Shown here: one piece after another, positions 1 to 5,427 of the stretch
How the letters are laid out: each line of letters opens with the position of its first letter
Position numbering within the stretch: the first letter of the stretch is position 1
Source: Pseudomonadota bacterium
Lineage (GTDB): Bacteria > Pseudomonadota > Gammaproteobacteria > Burkholderiales > Burkholderiaceae_A
Direction: 5' to 3'
DNA: 5,978 nucleotides
Assembly: GCA_002684875.1 (NCBI GenBank)
Contig: NYVY01000102.1
Span: forward strand, 1 to 5,978
The notes under the pieces: model-generated
What the model was told of the DNA's origin: nothing
What the model saw: the letters and a program-made list of their open reading frames with translations, nothing else
The model's database searches: none
Made by a program: the position numbers and the translations under genes

Positions 1-38
1 ACAAAATATTGCAATGCCCTAAGCCCAACAGAGAGTTA
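1..38. repeat. Left arm of a perfect 38-bp inverted repeat (fold-back copy)
   Basis: Bases 1-38 are the exact reverse complement of bases 181-218, with 142 bp between the arms. Identity stops at base 39 but runs to the first base of the window, so the repeat probably continues outside. The 181-218 copy encodes a normal part of the aminotransferase, whereas this copy replaces the expected C-terminal coding sequence. This arm is therefore the displaced one. Such short-range inverted joins are typical of fold-back chimeras from amplification or of contig-end artefacts; a genuine inversion is the alternative. Confidence 0.95.
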
Positions 39-777
39 CTGGAAGAATCTCCTTAGTGGCGGACGTCATTATAACCTCATCTGCTTTTATAAGTTCAGAA
101 TACGAGAAGTCTTTTCTTAAAAATTTTATGCCGTACTTCTCGCAAATTAACTCCAAAATAGATATTCTTACTCCTTCTAATAACTCTCTGTTGGGCTTAG
201 GGCATTGCAATATTTTGTTTCTTACGATCCAAATACTTGATGCCGCTCCTTCAGTTACCCTACCATCTCTAATTAGGATAGATTCGGTACAGTTTTCTTT
301 TACTGCTTTCTCTCTTGCAAGCACATTAGGAAGAAGAGATATCGACTTTATGTCGCATCCAAGCCATCTATTATCTTCTGATGTAATAGCAGAAACCCCA
401 GTGAGAATATCATCATTAGAAGGTCTTTCAAGAAGTGAGGACATCATAAACACTGTTGGGCTTACATTTTTCGGAAAAGCATGATTTCTTTTTGCAACTC
501 CTCTGGTGATCTGGACGTATATAATCTGATTTTCCAGACAGTTTTTTCTAATCAATTCTAAAACTATTTCCATAATTGGCAGATTTATAGTCAAGCTAAT
601 TTTTTTTAAGCTATTTAATAGCCTTTCAATATGGCTTTCAAGAAAAAAAGGCTTTTTATTGTATACGGGAATTACTTCGTAAACTCCATCAGAAAAAAGG
701 AAACCACGATCCAGCGGTGAAATTTTAACCTTCTCTAATGGAAGCCATTTCCCGTTGAAATAAGCAATAGATTTCAT
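19..777 (-). CDS. D-amino acid aminotransferase-like PLP enzyme (class IV), C-terminus lost
   Basis: Cytosolic PLP-dependent aminotransferase of fold class IV, most like D-alanine/D-amino acid transaminase, which interconverts D-amino acids and 2-oxo acids to supply D-Ala and D-Glu. Visible marks, numbered from the ATG: the N-terminal DRGFLFSDGVYEV motif (residues 23-35), the probable Schiff-base lysine K144 in CDIKSISLLPN, the TEGAASSIW block (175-183) with E176, and SATKEILPVT (239-248). I prefer the ATG at 777 over an in-frame TTG at 783, because homologues begin close to the YFNGKW segment. The stop of the upstream ferredoxin gene lies 9 bp before this ATG, so the two are probably co-transcribed. 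The protein is 252 residues against about 280-290 for the family. The final residues after LPVT (LCWA and the stop) come from an inverted copy of the gene's own interior, so this C-terminus is not native. D- versus branched-chain specificity cannot be settled from sequence alone. Confidence 0.85.
   Translation of the reverse strand: MKSIAYFNGKWLPLEKVKISPLDRGFLFSDGVYEVIPVYNKKPFFLESHIERLLNSLKKISLTINLPIMEIVLELIRKNCLENQIIYVQITRGVAKRNHAFPKNVSPTVFMMSSLLERPSNDDILTGVSAITSEDNRWLGCDIKSISLLPNVLAREKAVKENCTESILIRDGRVTEGAASSIWIVRNKILQCPKPNRELLEGVRISILELICEKYGIKFLRKDFSYSELIKADEVIMTSATKEILPVTLCWA
181..218. repeat. Right arm of the 38-bp inverted repeat (native copy within the aminotransferase gene)
   Basis: This is the exact reverse complement of bases 1-38. 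On the minus strand it encodes aminotransferase residues around KILQCPKPNRELL, which fit the family in sequence and position, so this arm is taken as the original. Confidence 0.95.
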
Positions 778-786
778 ATTCAAAAT

Positions 787-1098
787 TCAATTTTCTACAA
801 GGAGTCTATCCACGACCGTTCCTTGAACAAGGTGGCAATCAATTATCTCATCAATGTCCTCTTCATCCAAAAATGTATACCAAACTCCCTCTGGATAAAT
901 TACCATTACTGGCCCGTCTTGGCAGCGGTTTAAGCAACCTGATTTATTAACACGTATATTTAATTTTTTGAGACACGCAGTGTTTTTTACTTTTTCCTTT
1001 GCATACTTGCGTAGATGCTCAGCATCAAAATTTGCACAACACTGGTCTCCAGATTTCCTAGCGTTAACACAAAAGAAAAGGTGTTTGTCTAACCGCAT
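787..1098 (-). CDS. Thioredoxin-like [2Fe-2S] ferredoxin
   Basis: Small soluble electron-transfer protein (103 aa) of the thioredoxin-fold [2Fe-2S] ferredoxin family (Shethna-type, also related to the NuoE C-terminal domain). Likely cluster ligands are C10 in FFCVNAR, C20 or C21 in DQCCANF, and C55 and C59 in the SGCLNRCQDGP motif. C-x3-C followed by DGP is the family hallmark, and the segment after it (VMVIYPEGVWY) is the usual beta strand. Length is normal. The ATG at 1098 lies only 20 bp from the divergent birA start, and no Shine-Dalgarno sequence precedes it. A possible extended -10 ends about 7 bp upstream, which suggests a leaderless message. The aminotransferase gene follows directly. 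The redox partner is not evident from the context. Confidence 0.9.
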   Translation of the reverse strand: MRLDKHLFFCVNARKSGDQCCANFDAEHLRKYAKEKVKNTACLKKLNIRVNKSGCLNRCQDGPVMVIYPEGVWYTFLDEEDIDEIIDCHLVQGTVVDRLLVEN

Positions 1099-1101
1099 AC
1101 T

Positions 1102-1110
1102 TGCTAGAAT
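1102..1110 (+). promoter_or_regulatory. Putative extended -10 for birA-coaX
   Basis: On the plus strand this reads TGCTAGAAT: an extended -10 TGn followed by a hexamer with one mismatch to TATAAT. The predicted start near 1117 lies 2 bp before the birA ATG at 1119, so the transcript would be leaderless or nearly so. No good -35 sits at 17 bp spacing, which is tolerated when the TGn extension is present. Confidence 0.45.
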
Positions 1111-1114
1111 AGCA
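1106..1114 (-). promoter_or_regulatory. Putative extended -10 for the ferredoxin-aminotransferase pair
   Basis: On the minus strand this reads TGCTATTCT: an extended -10 TGn followed by a hexamer sharing four bases with TATAAT. A start about 7 bp downstream falls at 1098-1099, right at the ferredoxin ATG. It shares a palindrome with the divergent birA promoter. There is no convincing -35 element; the call is inferred from position and motif only. Confidence 0.4.
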
Positions 1115-1393
1115 TACTATGTGGCCATTAATCGTACTTAAAAACCCAGCATCGACTCAGGATATTGCGTTACAGTTTGCACGAACTAATAGTTATAAAA
1201 CAAAAATAGTTTACTTCTCTGCTTCACAAACGGACGGGTATGGAACAAACTCCAGAAAATGGATCTCGGCAGAATCCTCTTTTGCTGCCAGTTTTGTTTT
1301 TCCATTTTCAGTTTCTAATGAGCAACAGTCTATAAGTGCATTTCCCATTTTCCTCGCTATACTTAGTGCTCAGATTTTAGAAAAGATAGCGAT

Positions 1394-1404
1394 AAAAAAA
1401 AAAA
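1394..1404 (+). other. 11-A homopolymer at the birA frameshift
   Basis: Eleven consecutive A's follow a GAT. Ten A's would fuse the two birA halves in frame through IKKKYSIGIKWPND; eleven give a stop nine codons after the run. This is the longest A run in the window. Shorter runs, such as 10 A's at 1494-1503 and 9 A's at 2196-2204, do not break their genes. Confidence 0.9.
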
Positions 1405-1848
1405 TATTCGATTGGTATCAAATGGCCTAATGACCTCTATAAAAATGGCAAAAAATGCGGTGGCCTAATTATGCATTCGCTACCATATAGAATAAAAAAA
1501 AAACAGCTGTATAAGGTAGTATTGGGGATGGGTATCAATCTTGCCTGGAAAGCTCCCCCTGTGGACCTAAATGCAAGTGCAATATTTGAATCATTTGACG
1601 ACAGTGTTAACTTTGATCCCGTTTCTTTTATAGAATTAATAACTATTTCGATTGAAAATTTTATCTTAGAAAATAGAACTACTGATTTAATTCATGAATT
1701 TTCAAAACGAGATATATTTAAATCAGAGACATTAAAAATCTCACAAAAGAATAAGAGAGTAATTATTGGAAAAAATATGGCAATAAATCACCAAGGAAGA
1801 CTATTAGTTCAGGAAAAAAATAAAACTGAACTCACTGAGGTTTATTCT

Positions 1849-1853
1849 GGAAG
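1849..1853 (+). promoter_or_regulatory. Shine-Dalgarno-like site for coaX
   Basis: GGAAG lies 6 bp before the coaX ATG at 1860, inside the last codons of birA. It is the clearest ribosome-binding-like site in the window and supports this ATG as the start, within translationally coupled genes. Confidence 0.5.
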
Positions 1854-1859
1854 TATTGA

Positions 1860-2768
1860 ATGCGTCTAAAAATTTTGATTGATTGTGGAAATTCATTTCT
1901 TAAGTGGGTCTTAATTTGTGAGTTTTATTCCATAAAAAGAACCTATTCTGTCTCTGGAAAACTAGAAACAGAAATCTTTATTAAAAGAAAAAAAGAACGC
2001 CTCTTGTCAACTAGCTTATTAGAGTCATTAAAAAAAATTAGTAGGGTTTGTCAGTCTCGTTTTACGACAGAACAGTTGCTGTCGTGTTCAAAAGTTTCTG
2101 TCTCTTTTCTCAACTCAGAAACAATAAATAAGCAAATAAAAAAAGAGCTTCAAGCAATATTTAACAAAAAAAATATGCAACAAGTTGAAGTAAAGAAAAA
2201 AAAAGAAATTAATTTAAAATCAGGTTTATCAACAGTTTTTTCAGTTGAGAGAAATAACCCGCAAGCGTTAGGTAGAGACAGATGGACTGCAATGTTAGGA
2301 GTGATGCCTAATTACATAGATGCAAAGTTTAAAGAAAAAAGTGTTTTAGTAATTTCCTCTGGAACCGCTACTGTCATAGATAAGTTAAAAATTAAAAAAA
2401 ATTCTAAAAATAAATGCAAGATCGAGTTTATACATATGGGTGGGTTTATTATTCCTGGCGAACGAATTATGAATGAGAGCTTATCTTTTTTAGATGCAAA
2501 ATTAAATGGAACCTTAAGACTAGAGCCTAAAGAGACCCAAGATTCAGTATTTAGTGGGGTGACTTTGGTTCAAACTATGGTGCTATCACTTGGAAGAAGG
2601 GGCCAAGAAGTTTATTTATGCGGTGGTGGTTCTGAACTTATCATGCGAGGCCATAAAAAGTTCAGAAGGTTGTTCAACAACAAAATAAATATCATTCATG
2701 ACCCATGGCTAACATTCAAAGGTTTAAATGTATTAGCTGACGATTACTTCAAAACACCGCCATTTTGA
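1860..2768 (+). CDS. coaX: Type III pantothenate kinase
   Basis: Cytosolic ATP-dependent kinase that phosphorylates pantothenate, the first step of coenzyme A synthesis; type III enzymes belong to the ASKHA fold. Visible marks: the N-terminal phosphate-binding DCGNSFLKW (residues 8-16), GRDRW (138-142) with the probable catalytic Asp D140, SSGTATVID (166-174), GGFIIPG (194-200), FSGVT (231-235) and LCGGGSELI (253-261). The protein is 302 aa, longer than the usual 240-260. The extra length is mostly Lys-rich stretches before GRDRW (roughly residues 34-120) and a short KIKKNSKNK insert near 177-185. The start overlaps the end of birA by 10 bp, as expected for a coupled cofactor operon. The 3' end overlaps the convergent ferritin-like gene by 25 bp. 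The call is firm. Confidence 0.93.
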   Translation: MRLKILIDCGNSFLKWVLICEFYSIKRTYSVSGKLETEIFIKRKKERLLSTSLLESLKKISRVCQSRFTTEQLLSCSKVSVSFLNSETINKQIKKELQAIFNKKNMQQVEVKKKKEINLKSGLSTVFSVERNNPQALGRDRWTAMLGVMPNYIDAKFKEKSVLVISSGTATVIDKLKIKKNSKNKCKIEFIHMGGFIIPGERIMNESLSFLDAKLNGTLRLEPKETQDSVFSGVTLVQTMVLSLGRRGQEVYLCGGGSELIMRGHKKFRRLFNNKINIIHDPWLTFKGLNVLADDYFKTPPF

Positions 2769-3616
2769 TTTTCAATTTTTTTTAAAATCTTTTTTCTAAA
2801 TAAATTCAGATCTTTTACGCTTTTAAATGATTCATCAAAGAGCAAAGATAGATTGTGCAAGATACGTTCCGCAACTCTTTTTTCCCAGCCTTTATCAAAT
2901 TTTATCTGATCATCAAGCCACTTCTCTAACCACCCAGGCTCAGGCAAACGACTCTGAATGGTATCGTTAGGAAATAAAGCTTTATTTACGTGAAGATTTG
3001 TTGGATGAAGTGCCTTCTGGTGCCGGCTGGCAGATGCCATTAAAACTCCGATTTTTGCGAAAGCAGCTTGAGCATTTGTTCCAATCTCTTTCAATGCCTT
3101 TTTCATATATTTTAAATATGCTCCACCATGTCTAGCCTCATCCATCGCGATTGTGTGATATATCTTTTTTATTACTGGCTCTGAATGCCACTCAGAGGCG
3201 CAGCGGTACCAATGATTTAGTCGAATTTCACCGCAAAAATGGAGCATTAATGTTTCCATAGCGGGAGCTGGGTCAAATTCAAATCTAACCGCATCTAGTT
3301 CTTGCTCTGTTGGCACTAGGTCTGGCCAAAATCTTTTTAAATACTCGATCAGAACCAAGCTGTGTTTTTGTTCTTCATAAAACCAAACTGACATGAAAGC
3401 CGAAAAATCACTATCTTCCTTATTATCTCTCAAAAACATCTCAGTAGCTGGTAGTGCAGACCATTCAGTGATAGCGTTCATTTTTATTGTCATAGCCTGA
3501 TCTTCATTTAATAAACTTTTATCAAATGTTTCCCAAGGAATATCTCTTTCAAGGCTCCAACGAACTCTTTCAAAAGATCGAAATAGGTCTGGGTAAAGCA
3601 TGTTATTTGAGTTCAT
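2744..3616 (-). CDS. Ferritin-like di-iron protein, acyl-ACP-desaturase-like
   Basis: Protein of 290 aa from a ferritin-like (four-helix, di-iron) family that I recall as conserved in betaproteobacteria. Probable metal ligands are E51 in AITEWSALP, the EEQKH motif with E82 and H85, E130 in HFCGEIRLN, and the DEARH motif with E160 and H163. The E, ExxH, E, ExxH layout matches acyl-ACP desaturases and related carboxylate-bridged di-iron oxidases, which use O2. The substrate is unknown. No signal peptide or membrane segment is seen. The start could be the ATG at 3616 or a second ATG at 3601 (M6, MLYPDLF), where I recall homologues starting; neither has a clear Shine-Dalgarno. It is last in the minus-strand operon, 17 bp after the NTF2-like gene, which suggests a link to that operon's presumed lipid function. 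It could instead have a housekeeping role of its own. Confidence 0.8.
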   Translation of the reverse strand: MNSNNMLYPDLFRSFERVRWSLERDIPWETFDKSLLNEDQAMTIKMNAITEWSALPATEMFLRDNKEDSDFSAFMSVWFYEEQKHSLVLIEYLKRFWPDLVPTEQELDAVRFEFDPAPAMETLMLHFCGEIRLNHWYRCASEWHSEPVIKKIYHTIAMDEARHGGAYLKYMKKALKEIGTNAQAAFAKIGVLMASASRHQKALHPTNLHVNKALFPNDTIQSRLPEPGWLEKWLDDQIKFDKGWEKRVAERILHNLSLLFDESFKSVKDLNLFRKKILKKIENQNGGVLK

Positions 3617-3633
3617 AATATTTTTCTTTTTCT

Positions 3634-4065
3634 TTATTTTAGCTGAAGTTTAGCGACATAATTTTTAAAAAACCTAACAACTGATCCAATTAAAGAAGGG
3701 TTAGAGAAAAGCGCTAAACTATCCCAATAATCTTTGTGCACGCAGATGAGATTAGCTTGATTAAGCTCTATCCAGCTTACACCTGGAATTAAGTAATTGT
3801 GGTCTATTCCCTTTCTCTTAAAATTCAATTCCCACGATACACATAGTACCTTATTTTTCATATAAGTCTGTACGTTTAAAAATCTAGGGTTGATCAACTG
3901 TTTGAAAGCATTTCTATACAAGGTTTCCAGTCCCACTTTACCCTTTATTGTGTGAAAAGGATCGGAAAAAATACAATTATCATCGTACAACTCAAGAAAA
4001 TCTGCTAGTTCCTTTGGGCCTTTCAAACTTGAAATAAAGATTTTTTTAAATTGTTCAATATTCAT
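3634..4065 (-). CDS. NTF2/SnoaL-like family protein
   Basis: A 143-aa protein with the look of the NTF2-like (SnoaL) cone fold: an N-terminal helical part (LADFLELYDDNCIFSDPF, 20-37), a central KGKVGLETLYRNAF helix (41-54), strands around NKVLCVSWELNF (71-82), then HKDYWDSLALF (110-120). The HxDYWD motif is typical of the NTF2-like proteins found beside DUF3833 and SDR genes. Members of the fold act as small enzymes (isomerases, cyclases) or binding proteins; no reaction can be named here. The basic C-terminus (VVRFFKNYVAKLQLK) may be amphipathic. It lies 20 bp after the SDR gene and 17 bp before the ferritin-like gene, within one operon. An AAAGAG stretch about 11 bp before the ATG is a weak ribosome-binding candidate. 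Confidence 0.75.
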   Translation of the reverse strand: MNIEQFKKIFISSLKGPKELADFLELYDDNCIFSDPFHTIKGKVGLETLYRNAFKQLINPRFLNVQTYMKNKVLCVSWELNFKRKGIDHNYLIPGVSWIELNQANLICVHKDYWDSLALFSNPSLIGSVVRFFKNYVAKLQLK

Positions 4066-4085
4066 AAATTTTTTAGCTCTTTCTA

Positions 4086-4874
4086 TTACTTTAGAAGCTT
4101 ACTCGTTATTAAAAATAAAAATTTATATGGCAAAAATTTAAGTAATTTTAAAACAATAGAAAGTGATTTTGGAAAGTGAATCTCAAAATTACCTCGTCTT
4201 AATCCTTTGAAAATTTCTTTACTGGCTTTGGCTGGAGAAATAATGAACGGCATTTTAAAGGAATTTTTTTCTGTTAGTCGGGTTCTGACGAAACCTGGGC
4301 AGACAATAGAGATATCAATGTTAAATGCCTTTAGTTCCACAAATGCTGCTTCTGCAAGATTGTTAAGCGCTGCTTTCGATGGTCCATATGCGCACGACCC
4401 TGGTAATCCATTATATCCAGCAACACTGGAAACCCAGATCCAATGCGGGTTACGAGAAAATCCATCTCTTCCATTTATCCATTTCTTAGTTATCTTTGCA
4501 AATGGAAGGTAAACTGAGGTCAAGTTGACGTTAGTGATCTCTACTGCTTTTTCAATATCAATCTCAGTATAGCTCATAGGGGTGTAAATCCCTGGACACC
4601 AAAAAACAACATCTATAAATGACTGTTTTTTATTTAATTTCTCTAATAAAAGTTCCACAGATTGCTTATTAGTAACATCTAACTCGATGCAGGTATTTGT
4701 GCTGAAATTTTCTTCTAAAAGAGATAATCTTCTAGCAGCCACTATTAGATTTCTTCCTAGGTGTTTAATTTGATTCGCCACTTCAAACCCGATACCGCTT
4801 GAAGCACCGACAACTAAAACCGTACGCAGAGAAAAATCTAAAATAGGACTGTTTTTATTCCTTGTCAGAAACAT
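4086..4874 (-). CDS. Short-chain dehydrogenase/reductase (SDR)
   Basis: NAD(P)-dependent oxidoreductase of the classical SDR family (262 aa, normal length). The Rossmann glycine motif GASSGIG is at 23-29. R48-R49 after strand 2 hints at NADP(H), D66-V67 contacts the adenine, N117 is in NVNLTS, the catalytic Ser is in WVSSVAG (S149 or S150), and Y163-x3-K167 completes the active site; PGFVRT follows at 193-198. The usual NAG motif after strand 4 reads CPG (93-95), a deviation to note. The last 20 or so residues are hydrophobic with lysines (FLPYKFLFLITSKLLK), which could favour membrane contact. The ATG is separated by one base from the stop of the DUF3833 gene, so translation is probably coupled. 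The substrate is not readable from sequence; by neighbourhood it may act on a lipid or fatty-acyl group. Confidence 0.88.
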   Translation of the reverse strand: MFLTRNKNSPILDFSLRTVLVVGASSGIGFEVANQIKHLGRNLIVAARRLSLLEENFSTNTCIELDVTNKQSVELLLEKLNKKQSFIDVVFWCPGIYTPMSYTEIDIEKAVEITNVNLTSVYLPFAKITKKWINGRDGFSRNPHWIWVSSVAGYNGLPGSCAYGPSKAALNNLAEAAFVELKAFNIDISIVCPGFVRTRLTEKNSFKMPFIISPAKASKEIFKGLRRGNFEIHFPKSLSIVLKLLKFLPYKFLFLITSKLLK

Positions 4875-4875
4875 A

Positions 4876-5427
4876 TCACTTATCTAAATCATCTTTTTTA
4901 AAAGTTATAATCACCGTACCAAGATTTATTCCAAATTTTGAAAATGTAGCACGATTCATCAACACATTATCATTTATAAGGAACATCCAATCATTAAAAG
5001 TAACCACTAAATTTTCAATCACTGAGTCTTCTAAAACCAAATTGTAAGCATATTTCCAGTTCAGCGAGTTTCCTGAGACTACTCCTTCAGCACTTCCGAT
5101 CACATCATCAGCTTTCCCAGTCCAATTTTTATCTTTTTTCTTTTCAAGAAACCAAACTCTCCTTTCAGTTTTACCATCGGACCAAACAAAATCTTCAACT
5201 AATTTGCCCTTTGTTCCATTATCAGTGAAAGTACCGTCAATTTTTACAATAAACCTTTTTATAACCTCTTCATTTCTATCAAGAACTAATCCCCATCCGC
5301 TTGTAACTCCTTCAAAATATTTTTCCAACACTAATTCTGGCTCTTTGTCTTTATAGGCAGACGGATCAACGCTACTACAATTAGCTAAAAATAACACGAG
5401 CAGTGGAATTAAAATTTTTTTCATCAT
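4876..5427 (-). CDS. DUF3833 family lipoprotein
   Basis: Uncharacterised envelope protein of 183 aa. The N-terminus is a lipoprotein signal: MMKK, a hydrophobic stretch, then LANC with the lipidated Cys at 17. Asn at -1 of the lipobox is less usual than Gly or Ala. Ser at +2 predicts sorting to the outer membrane. The mature part carries blocks I associate with DUF3833: EKYFEG (35-40), WSDGKTERRVW (82-92), GKADDVIGSAEG (104-115), FNDWMFL (144-150) and NRATFSKFGI (158-167). The pattern of alternating strands suggests a small beta-barrel or lipocalin-like fold, but this is inference. The start overlaps the transporter stop in ATGA, indicating translational coupling. A second ATG lies one codon downstream. 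Function is unknown; family members sit with lipid-modifying and stress genes. Confidence 0.88.
   Translation of the reverse strand: MMKKILIPLLVLFLANCSSVDPSAYKDKEPELVLEKYFEGVTSGWGLVLDRNEEVIKRFIVKIDGTFTDNGTKGKLVEDFVWSDGKTERRVWFLEKKKDKNWTGKADDVIGSAEGVVSGNSLNWKYAYNLVLEDSVIENLVVTFNDWMFLINDNVLMNRATFSKFGINLGTVIITFKKDDLDK

Larger units (their letters stand above)
1119..1869 (+). pseudogene. birA: Biotin-[acetyl-CoA-carboxylase] ligase, split by a one-base frameshift
   Basis: Biotin-protein ligase: makes biotinyl-5'-AMP and transfers biotin to the carrier lysine of acetyl-CoA carboxylase. The gene reads in one frame to 1403 (ending I-KKK), then needs to skip one base in an 11-A run and continues from 1405 to 1866 (Y-S-I-G-I-KWPND). 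Without the skip it stops at 1428-1430. The rejoined protein is about 249 aa. It shows STQD (residues 12-15), a biotin-AMP loop (37-48), KWPNDLYKNGKK (101-112), GMGIN (136-140) and the C-terminal SH3-like domain ending in the SGSIE segment. There is no N-terminal helix-turn-helix, so it would be an enzyme only, not a repressor. The loop reads DGYGTNSRKW, poorer in Arg than the usual GRGRRGR. All catalytic blocks on both sides are intact, so a sequencing indel, or slippage that rescues expression, is more likely than decay. Its end overlaps coaX by 10 bp. Confidence 0.85.

Noticed and set aside
56..484. Plus-strand open frame of 142 codons opposite the aminotransferase
   Set aside because: It lies wholly antisense to a well-supported PLP enzyme with recognisable motifs, and its own translation shows no family features.
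1471..1869. A separate gene starting at the ATG at 1471
   Set aside because: The frame is already coding before that ATG (IGIKWPNDLYKNGKK from 1411), so this is the downstream part of the frameshifted birA, not an independent gene.
2749..2790. Possible intrinsic terminator after coaX (TCAAAA/TTTTGA stem followed by T-rich DNA)
   Set aside because: The stem is only 6 bp, almost all A-T, with an 8-base loop, and the T-rich sequence is common throughout this AT-rich window; too weak to annotate.
4207..4512. Plus-strand open frame of 101 codons opposite the SDR gene
   Set aside because: Antisense to the SDR catalytic region; the translation is not recognisable and the SDR motifs explain the conservation.
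4862..5047. Plus-strand open frame of 61 codons opposite DUF3833
   Set aside because: Short and antisense to conserved DUF3833 blocks, with no ribosome-binding site or family match.
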